Source: Clostridiales bacterium UBA3277 (GTDB lineage Bacteria > Bacillota > Clostridia > Oscillospirales > Oscillospiraceae). Taken from it: a stretch of 6,150 nucleotides of DNA. Under the pieces are notes generated by a model, which saw only the letters and a list, made by a program, of their open reading frames with translations, did not search any database and was not told the DNA's origin. A program made the position numbers and the translations under genes. Positions 1-4,336 of this stretch are shown piece by piece. The stretch spans positions 2,375 to 8,524 of the forward strand of contig DETX01000056.1 in assembly GCA_002362145.1 (NCBI GenBank). Reading direction: 5' to 3'. How positions within the stretch are numbered: the first letter of the stretch is position 1; each line of letters starts with the position of its first letter.

Positions 1-4
1 CTTG

Positions 5-57
5 CCTCTCCCTTTGGGAGAGGGCCCTCTCAGCCACGGCAAAAGCCGTGACAGCTT
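5..57. repeat. Dispersed palindromic repeat unit, left copy
   Basis: Two adjacent hairpins are visible: CCTCTCCC-TTT-GGGAGAGG (5-23) and CACGGC-AAAA-GCCGTG (35-50), the latter followed by ACAGCT. The second stem recurs with the same arms and a different loop at 6015-6030, so this is a repeated sequence and not a gene-specific terminator. No U-tract follows either hairpin. From memory, similar CCTCCC/GGGAGG plus CACGGC/GCCGTG modules are common between genes in Oscillospiraceae; that is recollection, not a search result. Confidence 0.6.
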
Positions 58-67
58 GACACTGTGG

Positions 68-90
68 TATGATTGCCACTGGCAATCATA
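68..90. repeat. 10-bp perfect inverted repeat
   Basis: TATGATTGCC (68-77) and GGCAATCATA (81-90) form a perfect 10-bp stem with a 3-nt loop (ACT). No T-run of terminator length follows on either strand. It may be part of the neighbouring repeat element or a protein-binding palindrome, but no gene starts nearby. Confidence 0.55.
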
Positions 91-205
91 GAAAATTCTA
101 ATCTGCTGCGCAGCGCGCCACCCCATAGGGGGAGCCAAGCATTTTATAAAAACCGATAACCACAATGTTTTTTTATTGCGAAGGCATCGCCTAACGACAA
201 GCAGC

Positions 206-344
206 CCCTCCCCGGCTGGGGAGGGTTTTCCTTCGCCGAAGGCCTCCGGAAGGAGGGCGGGCCGCGGAAACCTTCTTCCCAGATTCTGAAAAAGGGGGGT
301 GGGCCGCCGAAAAAGCCCTCCCCAAACCGGGGAGGGCCTTCCTT
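206..344. repeat. Directly repeated GC-rich hairpin module
   Basis: Two similar modules lie about 110 bp apart in the same orientation. Each is CCCTCCCC, a 4-5 nt loop, GGGGAGGG, two bases, then TTCCTT: 206-231 with loop GGCT, and 316-344 with loop AAACC. Smaller hairpins lie between them (CCTTC-GCC-GAAGG at 230-242 and CCTCC-GGAA-GGAGG at 243-256). The second copy provides the stem of the operon terminator and runs into the stop codon of the SdpI-like gene. This suggests that a dispersed repeat was inserted or duplicated at the operon end. Confidence 0.6.
310..337 (-). terminator. Intrinsic terminator of the nrdR/SdpI-like operon
   Basis: On the minus strand, GCCCTCCCC (337-329), loop GGTTT and GGGGAGGGC (323-315) form a 9-bp GC-rich stem, followed at once by TTTTT (314-310). 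It starts 6 bases past the TAA of the SdpI-like gene. Stem strength, U-tract and position all fit a factor-independent terminator for the minus-strand operon. Confidence 0.85.
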
Positions 345-882
345 ATGCCTGAGACTGCCTGGGGCGGGGGGGACGTCTGCGGAGGTTCCCTCTCCGGTCG
401 AATTTGGCCATGGCCATGAGGTTCACCGCCAGGACGGCGACGACGGCCAGCACCGCCTCCCAGACGAGGCAGTTTACGGCCTTCCACACCATGTCCATGA
501 CCTCCATGGCGCCGAAGCCCCCGGAGATCACCCCCATGAGAACCGTCAGGATTAACCCCGCCAGGGTGAAAATGATCCCGGCCAGCCGCTGGGTGAACCG
601 CCAGGCCCGGACGGAGCCCATGCCGAAATAGCAGCGGTAGCCGAAATAGTAGTTTGCCTCCTTGGGGGCCAGGAACAGATAGCCCAGGCCCAGGGCCAGC
701 ATCACCACCGGCCCCGCCATCACCGCAAGACGGCACACCGTCTCCAGGCTGCCGAAGAGCTTGCCAAGATCCGGCAGCAGGGTTGCCGGGTCGAAGCCGT
801 CCATGGCGGCCTTGATGGATTCCACATCCAGCGCCTCTTCGGTGGCTGCCGCGGCCGCGGTCAAAAACAGGGAAATGCTCAT
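343..882 (-). CDS. SdpI-like small integral membrane protein
   Basis: A 179-residue predicted membrane protein of unknown exact role. It has a hydrophobic N-terminus (about 3-13), an acidic, probably amphipathic stretch (15-45), three likely membrane segments (about 53-72, 101-120, 137-158) and a very basic C-terminal tail (161-176). Between the first two membrane segments, residues 80-101 (FGYRCYFGMGSVRAWRFTQ) resemble the signature of the SdpI/YhfL family (G-x-R-x(n)-S-x(n)-W-x(4-5)-R-x-G). The founding member, Bacillus SdpI, is the immunity and signalling protein against the SdpC toxin. No toxin gene is visible here, so the immunity function should not be carried over; many family members are solitary and uncharacterised. 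The start codon overlaps the nrdR stop (TAATG), and GGAGG at 890-894 lies 7 nt upstream, inside the nrdR coding sequence, so translational coupling is likely. Confidence 0.75.
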   Translation of the reverse strand: MSISLFLTAAAAATEEALDVESIKAAMDGFDPATLLPDLGKLFGSLETVCRLAVMAGPVVMLALGLGYLFLAPKEANYYFGYRCYFGMGSVRAWRFTQRLAGIIFTLAGLILTVLMGVISGGFGAMEVMDMVWKAVNCLVWEAVLAVVAVLAVNLMAMAKFDRRGNLRRRPPRPRQSQA

Positions 883-1337
883 TATTTTTCCTCCAGGAAT
901 TTGCTGATCTCCCGCATGAAGCTGCCCGCATCCTGAAACCGGTGGTAGATGGAGGCAAAGCGGATGTAGGCCACCTCGTCCAGATCCTTCAGCCGCTCCA
1001 TGACCATCTCTCCGATCTTGTCGGAGGTGATCTCCCGCTCCAGGGTGTTCTGGATGGTCTGCTCGATCTCGGTGGCGATGCGGTCCAGGTCCTTTACGTC
1101 CACCTTCCGCTTGTCGAAGGCCCGGATCATGGAATTGAAGATCTTGTTTCGGTCAAAGTTCTGCCGGGTGCCGTCCCGTTTGATCACAATGATGGGCAGG
1201 CTCTCCACCACCTCGTAGGTGGTGAACCGGCGAAGGCACTTCATGCACTCCCGCCGGCGGCGGATGCTCAGTCCGTCCTCGCTGTGGCGGGAATCGACGA
1301 CCTTGCTCTCCTGGTCGCCGCAAAAGGGACATTTCAC
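882..1337 (-). CDS. nrdR: Transcriptional repressor NrdR
   Basis: NrdR is the ATP/dATP-sensing repressor of ribonucleotide reductase genes; it binds NrdR boxes in nrd promoters when dNTP levels are high. The 151-residue length is typical. The N-terminal zinc ribbon is intact, with CPFC (C3, C6) and CMKC (C31, C34) and the basic stretch RRRRE before the second pair. The ATP-cone domain spans about 49-139 and begins VIKRDGTRQNFDRNKI. The start is GTG at 1337, giving the usual MKCPFC opening; AAAAGGAG at 1347-1354 supports it, with 9 nt between GGAG and the start. A sigma-A-type promoter lies just upstream. No nrd gene is in the window, so the targets are elsewhere. It is co-transcribed with the SdpI-like gene through a 1-base overlap; a functional link between the two is not evident. 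Confidence 0.97.
   Translation of the reverse strand: MKCPFCGDQESKVVDSRHSEDGLSIRRRRECMKCLRRFTTYEVVESLPIIVIKRDGTRQNFDRNKIFNSMIRAFDKRKVDVKDLDRIATEIEQTIQNTLEREITSDKIGEMVMERLKDLDEVAYIRFASIYHRFQDAGSFMREISKFLEEK
890..894 (-). promoter_or_regulatory. Ribosome binding site of the SdpI-like gene inside nrdR
   Basis: GGAGG (minus strand) lies within the last codons of nrdR, 7 nt before the ATG at 882-880. Together with the TAATG stop/start overlap it fixes the start of the downstream gene and suggests coupled translation. Confidence 0.8.
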
Positions 1338-1370
1338 TTTCAGCCACTCCTTTTGCCATTTTATCTAAAC

Positions 1371-1399
1371 AGTATACCAGATTATGGGTATTCTGTCCA
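1371..1399 (-). promoter_or_regulatory. Sigma-A-type promoter of nrdR
   Basis: On the minus strand, TGGACA (1399-1394) and TATACT (1376-1371) are separated by exactly 17 bp; each matches the consensus at 5 of 6 positions. Transcription would start near 1364, leaving a leader of about 27 nt before the GTG at 1337 that contains the AAAAGGAG ribosome binding site. I see no NrdR-box palindrome here, so autoregulation is not supported by the sequence. Confidence 0.75.
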
Positions 1400-1438
1400 G
1401 CTTTTTTTAGAAAACAGGCAAAACAGCCGGGCTGGGGG

Positions 1439-1467
1439 TTGCCAAAGGGCCCCGGGGCGGGTACAAT
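1439..1467 (+). promoter_or_regulatory. Sigma-A-type promoter of the small membrane protein gene
   Basis: TTGCCA (1439-1444) and TACAAT (1462-1467) are separated by 17 bp; each matches the consensus at 5 of 6 positions. The predicted start near 1474 gives a leader of about 23 nt with AAGGAGG at 1484-1490, 6 nt before the ATG at 1497. The short palindrome CAGCC-G-GGCTG (1424-1434) sits just upstream of the -35 box and could be an operator. This promoter diverges from the nrdR promoter, with about 40 bp between the two -35 boxes. Confidence 0.75.
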
Positions 1468-1496
1468 AAAAGATATCTTCCTCAAGGAGGCCCCCT

Positions 1497-1910
1497 ATGG
1501 ACCGTAAATTGCTCTTCGCCCTCTGGGGCGGTATGTTTAGTTTGTGCGCCGGGCTGGGATTTATCCCGGAGCCGGAGGGTGCCGCCCGGGCAGTGCTGAC
1601 GGCGCTGGCGGTTTTGTCCTTCCTGCCTCCGGCACTGCTGGTGTACAGCGCCTCCAAGGCCGCTTCCCGGGCCGACCTTCTTTTGGTGCGGAACCTGGCG
1701 GCGGCCTCGCTGATCCTGACGGCGGTGCTGCTGGCCCTGAATTTTCTCACCGTCCTCCACTCCCAGGCCCTGGGGGATCTGCTCTACGGCATTCTGGTGG
1801 TGGTGTCCAGCCCCATGATCTGCGGCGGCAACTGGGCCATGAGCCTGTTTTTCTGGGCCTGCCTGCTGACTGCCTCCATGCAGCAGCTGAAAAAGCATCC
1901 CGGAAAATAA
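1497..1910 (+). CDS. Small hydrophobic membrane protein of unknown function
   Basis: A 137-residue protein I do not recognise. It is almost entirely hydrophobic, with likely membrane segments at about 4-22, 32-50, 67-87, 92-107 and 112-127, a short basic C-terminus (LKKHPGK) and small charged loops at 55-66. There is no Cys-rich or catalytic motif, and the charge pattern does not point to a known transporter family. Expression signals are strong: a good promoter, AAGGAGG at 6 nt spacing, an ATG start, and a hairpin terminator after the TAA stop. It is monocistronic, divergent from nrdR and convergent with the CDF exporter. The well-placed signals make it a real gene. It could be an uncharacterised conserved clostridial membrane protein. 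Confidence 0.8.
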   Translation: MDRKLLFALWGGMFSLCAGLGFIPEPEGAARAVLTALAVLSFLPPALLVYSASKAASRADLLLVRNLAAASLILTAVLLALNFLTVLHSQALGDLLYGILVVVSSPMICGGNWAMSLFFWACLLTASMQQLKKHPGK

Positions 1911-1930
1911 GGCCCCTGAAAAGCAGAAAA

Positions 1931-1964
1931 CGCCCGGAACCAAAACGGCTCCGGGCGGGTTTTC
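1931..1964. terminator. Bidirectional hairpin terminator between convergent genes
   Basis: CGCCCGGA (1931-1938) pairs with TCCGGGCG (1950-1957); CC/GG (1940-1941 with 1947-1948) extend the stem past an A-C mismatch. On the plus strand it is followed by GG and TTTT (1960-1963); on the minus strand the AAAA at 1927-1930 gives a U-tract immediately after the stem. It can therefore end both the small membrane protein gene (stop at 1910) and the minus-strand CDF gene (stop at 1996). Confidence 0.8.
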
Positions 1965-1995
1965 ATCGGGTGATCTGGTAAAACCCCATGGAATA

Positions 1996-3186
1996 TCAGG
2001 TTTTCAGGCCGCCATGGTTGAAGGCCTCCTGGTCGAAGGTGATGACCACATGATACTCAGGCCCCTCTCCGTCGTTGAGGGCCCGGGACACGGCCTGGGT
2101 GACCGCCGTCTCCTTCCCCACCAGATCCGCCGGCAGGACCACGTCAAAAATCACGTTCACATGGCGCTTGCCCTGGGTGATGCGGAAGTCGTGGAGGCCC
2201 AGCCGCCCGTCCACCTCCCGCAAGGCCTCGGCGGTCCTTTGCTTCAGGGCCATGAGCACCGGGTCGTCTACGCACACCGGGTCGTAGTGGATGACCAGGT
2301 GGACATTGTGGCTTCTCAGGCACTCCCGCTCCATGTCGTCGATGAGCTCGTGGCATTCCAGGGGGTCCTCCCGGCAGTCCATCTCCACGTGGAGGCTGGC
2401 AAAGCGCTGGCCCGGGCCGTAGTCGTGGACCATCAGGTCGTGGTAGCCCAGGACCTTGGGCTGTCCGGCCACATAGTCCACGATCTTCTTGGCCAGCTCC
2501 GGGCTGGCGTTCTCCCCCAGAAGGGGGGAGATGGTATCCTTGGCCAGGCCCCAGCCGCTGTAGAGGATGAACACCGCCACCCCCAGGCCGATGTACCCAT
2601 CCACCCGGAGGTTGAAAAAGTGCTCCACCACGGCGGCGGCCAGGACGGCCCCGGTGGCCACGCAGTCGTTGCGGCTGTCGGCGGCGGTGGCCAGCAGGGT
2701 GGTGGAATCGATCTTCCTGCCCAGGTCCCGGTTAAACAGGCACATCCACAGCTTCACGGCGATGGAGCAGAGCAGCACCGCCGCCACCACCGGAGTAAAC
2801 TCCACCGGAGCGGGGTGGAGGATCTTGCTGACGGAGGAATTCACCAGCTCCAAGCCGATGACCAGAATCAGCGCCGCCACCCCCAGACCCGATAAGTACT
2901 CCGCCCGGGCGTGGCCGTAGGGGTGTTCGGCGTCGGCGGGCTTTTCGGAAATGTGGAAGCCCACCAGGGTCACGATGGAGCCGGAGGCGTCGGAGAGGTT
3001 GTTCAGGGCGTCCGCCGTGATGGACACGGACCCGGAGAGCAGACCCGCCAGCAGCTTTCCCAGGCACAGCAGCACATTGCAGCAGATGCCCACCACCCCG
3101 GACATGGTTCCCACCGCCCCCCGGACGGCGGGGTCCTCCAGGCGGTCCGAATTTTTTACAAACAGGCGAAGAAGGAGCTTTGTCAT
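1996..3186 (-). CDS. CDF-family cation exporter, Mn2+-type signature
   Basis: A cation diffusion facilitator: a homodimeric inner-membrane antiporter that exports divalent metal in exchange for protons. I start it at ATG 3186 (396 residues) because GGAGG at 3195-3199 lies 8 nt upstream; an ATG at 3192 and a TTG at 3228 fit the ribosome binding site poorly. Six membrane segments lie at about 26-50, 54-77, 97-117, 129-149, 164-188 and 194-214. Aligned by eye to E. coli FieF/YiiP, the metal site is N62-x3-D66 in TM2 and D170-x3-D174 in TM5. The usual TM5 histidine of Zn/Fe transporters is Asp, and the first TM2 Asp is Asn. This N-D-D-D set is the one I recall for streptococcal MntE Mn2+ exporters. 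HPYGH (88-92) is the conserved loop after TM2. The C-terminus is longer than FieF (about 300 residues): a cytoplasmic dimer domain (about 226-304) plus a second, possibly similar domain (about 305-384). A structured leader and a strong promoter precede it. Metal specificity is inferred. Confidence 0.93.
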   Translation of the reverse strand: MTKLLLRLFVKNSDRLEDPAVRGAVGTMSGVVGICCNVLLCLGKLLAGLLSGSVSITADALNNLSDASGSIVTLVGFHISEKPADAEHPYGHARAEYLSGLGVAALILVIGLELVNSSVSKILHPAPVEFTPVVAAVLLCSIAVKLWMCLFNRDLGRKIDSTTLLATAADSRNDCVATGAVLAAAVVEHFFNLRVDGYIGLGVAVFILYSGWGLAKDTISPLLGENASPELAKKIVDYVAGQPKVLGYHDLMVHDYGPGQRFASLHVEMDCREDPLECHELIDDMERECLRSHNVHLVIHYDPVCVDDPVLMALKQRTAEALREVDGRLGLHDFRITQGKRHVNVIFDVVLPADLVGKETAVTQAVSRALNDGEGPEYHVVITFDQEAFNHGGLKT

Positions 3187-3194
3187 GTTCATTT

Positions 3195-3199
3195 CCTCC
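3195..3199 (-). promoter_or_regulatory. Ribosome binding site that sets the CDF start
   Basis: GGAGG on the minus strand lies 8 nt before the ATG at 3186-3184, which is ideal spacing. It is only 2 nt from the ATG at 3192 and lies inside the frame opened by the TTG at 3228. The 3186 start is therefore preferred, giving a protein beginning MTKLLLRLF. Confidence 0.8.
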
Positions 3200-3354
3200 A
3201 ATTCCGGATTTTTCTGACCTTTTTCCAATCTTTTTCCTCTCTACGGAAAGTAGAGAGGGCCATCCTACCGGCGGTAGAGCCCCTCCCCCGGGGGATTCTC
3301 CCGGAAATGGGGTGACTTTGGGGCCGGGATGGTGTATGCTAACATAACAGCATA
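3200..3354 (-). promoter_or_regulatory. Structured 5' leader of the CDF exporter mRNA, possible riboswitch
   Basis: From the predicted start near 3354, the leader is about 168 nt. By eye it folds as follows (plus-strand coordinates). A closing helix pairs 3323-3332 with 3260-3272 (6 bp plus 4 bp around a 3-nt bulge). Inside it is a 4-bp G/C helix (3309-3312 with 3280-3283) and a 5-bp stem with a 7-nt loop (3300-3304 with 3288-3292). A separate 9-bp hairpin, CCTCTCTAC-TTTCC-GTAGAGAGG, covers 3258-3236 ahead of the ribosome binding site. A competing hairpin, CTACC-GCC-GGTAG (3277-3265), would break the closing helix. I do not find the conserved core of yybP-ykoY (Mn2+) or the repeated motifs of the NiCo riboswitch. 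Neither hairpin is followed by a U-tract, so control, if any, would more likely be on translation or RNA stability. The class is unknown and the function is inferred. Confidence 0.45.
3335..3354. promoter_or_regulatory. Inverted repeat in the divergent promoter region, possible operator
   Basis: TATGCT (3335-3340), an 8-nt spacer and AGCATA (3349-3354) make a dyad of 20 bp. It lies at the predicted transcription start of the CDF gene and just upstream of the degV -10 candidate, so a bound regulator could affect both genes. It does not match operator sequences I know for MntR, Fur, FapR or FabT. Confidence 0.35.
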
Positions 3355-3368
3355 GCCCCCATTATACT
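3339..3368 (+). promoter_or_regulatory. Candidate promoter of the degV-family gene
   Basis: TATACT (3363-3368) is a good -10 box; CTAACA (3339-3344), 18 bp upstream, is a weak -35 box (4 of 6). Transcription would start near 3375 with a leader of about 40 nt. An alternative is GTGACT (3312-3317) with TATGCT (3335-3340) at 17 bp spacing. Either promoter would lie on top of the CDF promoter or its leader. Confidence 0.4.
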
Positions 3369-3389
3369 CCCGAGGCGGGCTCCTGTCTA
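3361..3389 (-). promoter_or_regulatory. Strong sigma-A-type promoter of the CDF exporter
   Basis: On the minus strand, TAGACA (3389-3384) and a perfect TATAAT (3366-3361) are separated by 17 bp. This is the best consensus match in the window. Transcription would start near 3354. The promoter overlaps the proposed degV promoter on the other strand, so the two transcripts may interfere with each other. Confidence 0.8.
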
Positions 3390-3415
3390 TTACTTTTTTG
3401 GAGTGTGATTTTTTC

Positions 3416-4276
3416 ATGTCCTTTCAGATCATTACCGATACCTGCTGTGATTTCCCCACCCCCATGTACGCCCAGCTGGACCTTGTCTGCGTACCCCTGG
3501 TGGTCAATTTCCGCGGCCAGACCACGGAGGATAAAAACGACGACAGCTTAAAGATCCTCTATTCCGCCCTCCGGTCCGGCGAGGTGGCCACCACCTCCGC
3601 CGTGAACCCCGAGTGCTGGAAGCAGGCCATGGAGGGCAGCCTCCGTGAGGGGAAGGACGTGCTGGTGCTGGTGTTCTCCTCGGGCCTGTCCACCACCTAT
3701 CAGTCCGCCTGCATCGCCGCCCAGGACCTGCAGGAGAGCTACCCTGACCGGAAGATCGTGGTCATCGACACCCTCTCGGCCTCTATGGGCCAGGGCCTGC
3801 TGGTCTGGTACGCCTGCAAGCACCGGGACGCCGGGGAGAGCCTGGAGCAGGTGGCCGCCTGGGTGGAGGAGAATAAGCTCCACCTGTGCCACTGGTTCAC
3901 CGTGGACGATCTGATGTACCTCAAGCGGGGGGGGCGGATCAGCGCCGCCACCGCCGTGGTGGGCTCCATGCTCCAGATCAAGCCCGTGCTCCATATGGAC
4001 GACGAGGGCCACCTCATCAACATGGCCAAGGCCCGGGGCCGCCGGGCCTCCTTGGACGCCATCGCCAAGAAGATCCGTGAGCTGGGGGAGGGCTATGACA
4101 ACAGCACAGTGTTCATCTCCCACGGCGACTGCCTGGAGGACGCGAAGTATCTGGAACGGCAGTTCAAGGAAAAGTACGGCGTCAAGGACGTGATCATCAG
4201 CTACGTGGGCCCGGTCATCGGCTCCCACTCCGGCCCCGGCACCATGGCCGTGTTCTTCCTGGGCAAGCACCGCTGA
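3416..4276 (+). CDS. DegV family fatty-acid-binding protein (FakB-like)
   Basis: DegV/FakB proteins bind one fatty acid and, where the kinase FakA is present, present it for phosphorylation so that exogenous fatty acids can enter phospholipids. They are soluble and cytoplasmic. From ATG 3416 the protein is 286 residues, normal for the family. It opens with SFQIITDT, the usual beta-strand plus TDS/T motif. Further family motifs are TTSAVNP (59-65), VFSSGLSTTYQSA (86-98), VIDT (116-119), the GGRIS region (172-176), IKPVL (188-192) and the C-terminal GPVIGSHSGPG (265-275), whose His271 is at the conserved ligand-end position. An upstream in-frame TTG at 3398 is rejected because it overlaps the GGAG at 3400-3403 that serves the ATG. 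No fakA/DAK-type kinase gene is in the window. The gene is divergent from the CDF exporter and convergent with the hydrogenase, with a terminator between. Confidence 0.95.
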   Translation: MSFQIITDTCCDFPTPMYAQLDLVCVPLVVNFRGQTTEDKNDDSLKILYSALRSGEVATTSAVNPECWKQAMEGSLREGKDVLVLVFSSGLSTTYQSACIAAQDLQESYPDRKIVVIDTLSASMGQGLLVWYACKHRDAGESLEQVAAWVEENKLHLCHWFTVDDLMYLKRGGRISAATAVVGSMLQIKPVLHMDDEGHLINMAKARGRRASLDAIAKKIRELGEGYDNSTVFISHGDCLEDAKYLERQFKEKYGVKDVIISYVGPVIGSHSGPGTMAVFFLGKHR

Positions 4277-4297
4277 GGAAGGCGGAATCCTGTCATA

Positions 4298-4330
4298 AAA
4301 AAGCAGCCATTTTGAAAATGGCTGCTTTTT
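4298..4330. terminator. Bidirectional intrinsic terminator between degV and hydrogenase genes
   Basis: A perfect 15-bp stem (4298-4312 with 4316-4330) with loop TGA contains the core AGCAGCCATTT/AAATGGCTGCT. A-runs on the left arm (4297-4302) and T-runs on the right arm (4326-4330) give a U-tract in both directions. It ends degV (stop at 4276) on the plus strand and the hydrogenase gene (stop at 4337) on the minus strand, just 7 bases beyond the latter. Confidence 0.95.
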
Positions 4331-4336
4331 CTTTCC

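Larger units (their letters stand above)
1..342. other. Gene-free, palindrome-rich intergenic region
   Basis: No credible coding region is seen in these 342 bases; the open frames here lack ribosome binding sites and are low-complexity Gly/Arg/Pro readings of GC-rich repeats. The stretch holds a chain of short hairpins: an 8-bp stem at 5-23, a 6-bp stem at 35-50, a 10-bp stem at 68-90, the palindrome GCTGCGCAGC at 105-114, an 8-bp stem at 206-225, small stems at 230-242 and 243-256, and the operon terminator at 310-337. An AT-rich gap at about 141-175 shows no clear promoter. It reads as an accumulation of dispersed palindromic repeats downstream of the nrdR operon. Confidence 0.7.

Noticed and set aside
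56..61. Perfect TTGACA box near the left edge
   Set aside because: No -10 box lies 16-18 bp downstream (TATGAT at 68-73 is only 6 bp away), and no gene follows on the plus strand.
1..200. CRISPR array or tRNA in the repeat-rich left edge
   Set aside because: The palindromes differ from each other, have no regular spacers, and no cloverleaf or anticodon arm can be drawn.
191..958. 255-codon open frame covering the left repeats and the SdpI-like gene
   Set aside because: Gly/Arg-rich low-complexity translation running through hairpin repeats and out of frame with two well-supported genes.
2014..2895. 293-codon plus-strand open frame opposite the CDF gene
   Set aside because: Antisense reading of a confidently identified transporter; the composition (His, Gln, Val, Gly) is typical of such shadows, with no start signals.
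3193..3228. Longer CDF start at TTG 3228 (or ATG 3192)
   Set aside because: The GGAGG at 3195-3199 lies inside or too close to those starts and fits the ATG at 3186 with 8 nt spacing.
3187..3354. yybP-ykoY or NiCo riboswitch before the CDF gene
   Set aside because: The expected conserved cores of these classes were not found by eye, so only an unassigned structured leader is claimed.
3398..3415. Longer degV start at TTG 3398
   Set aside because: It overlaps the ribosome binding site of the ATG at 3416 and would add residues not typical of the family, whose members begin close to the first beta-strand and TDS/T motif.
3548..4270. 240-codon minus-strand open frame opposite degV
   Set aside because: His/Gly/Leu-rich antisense reading of a clear DegV-family gene with no ribosome binding site.
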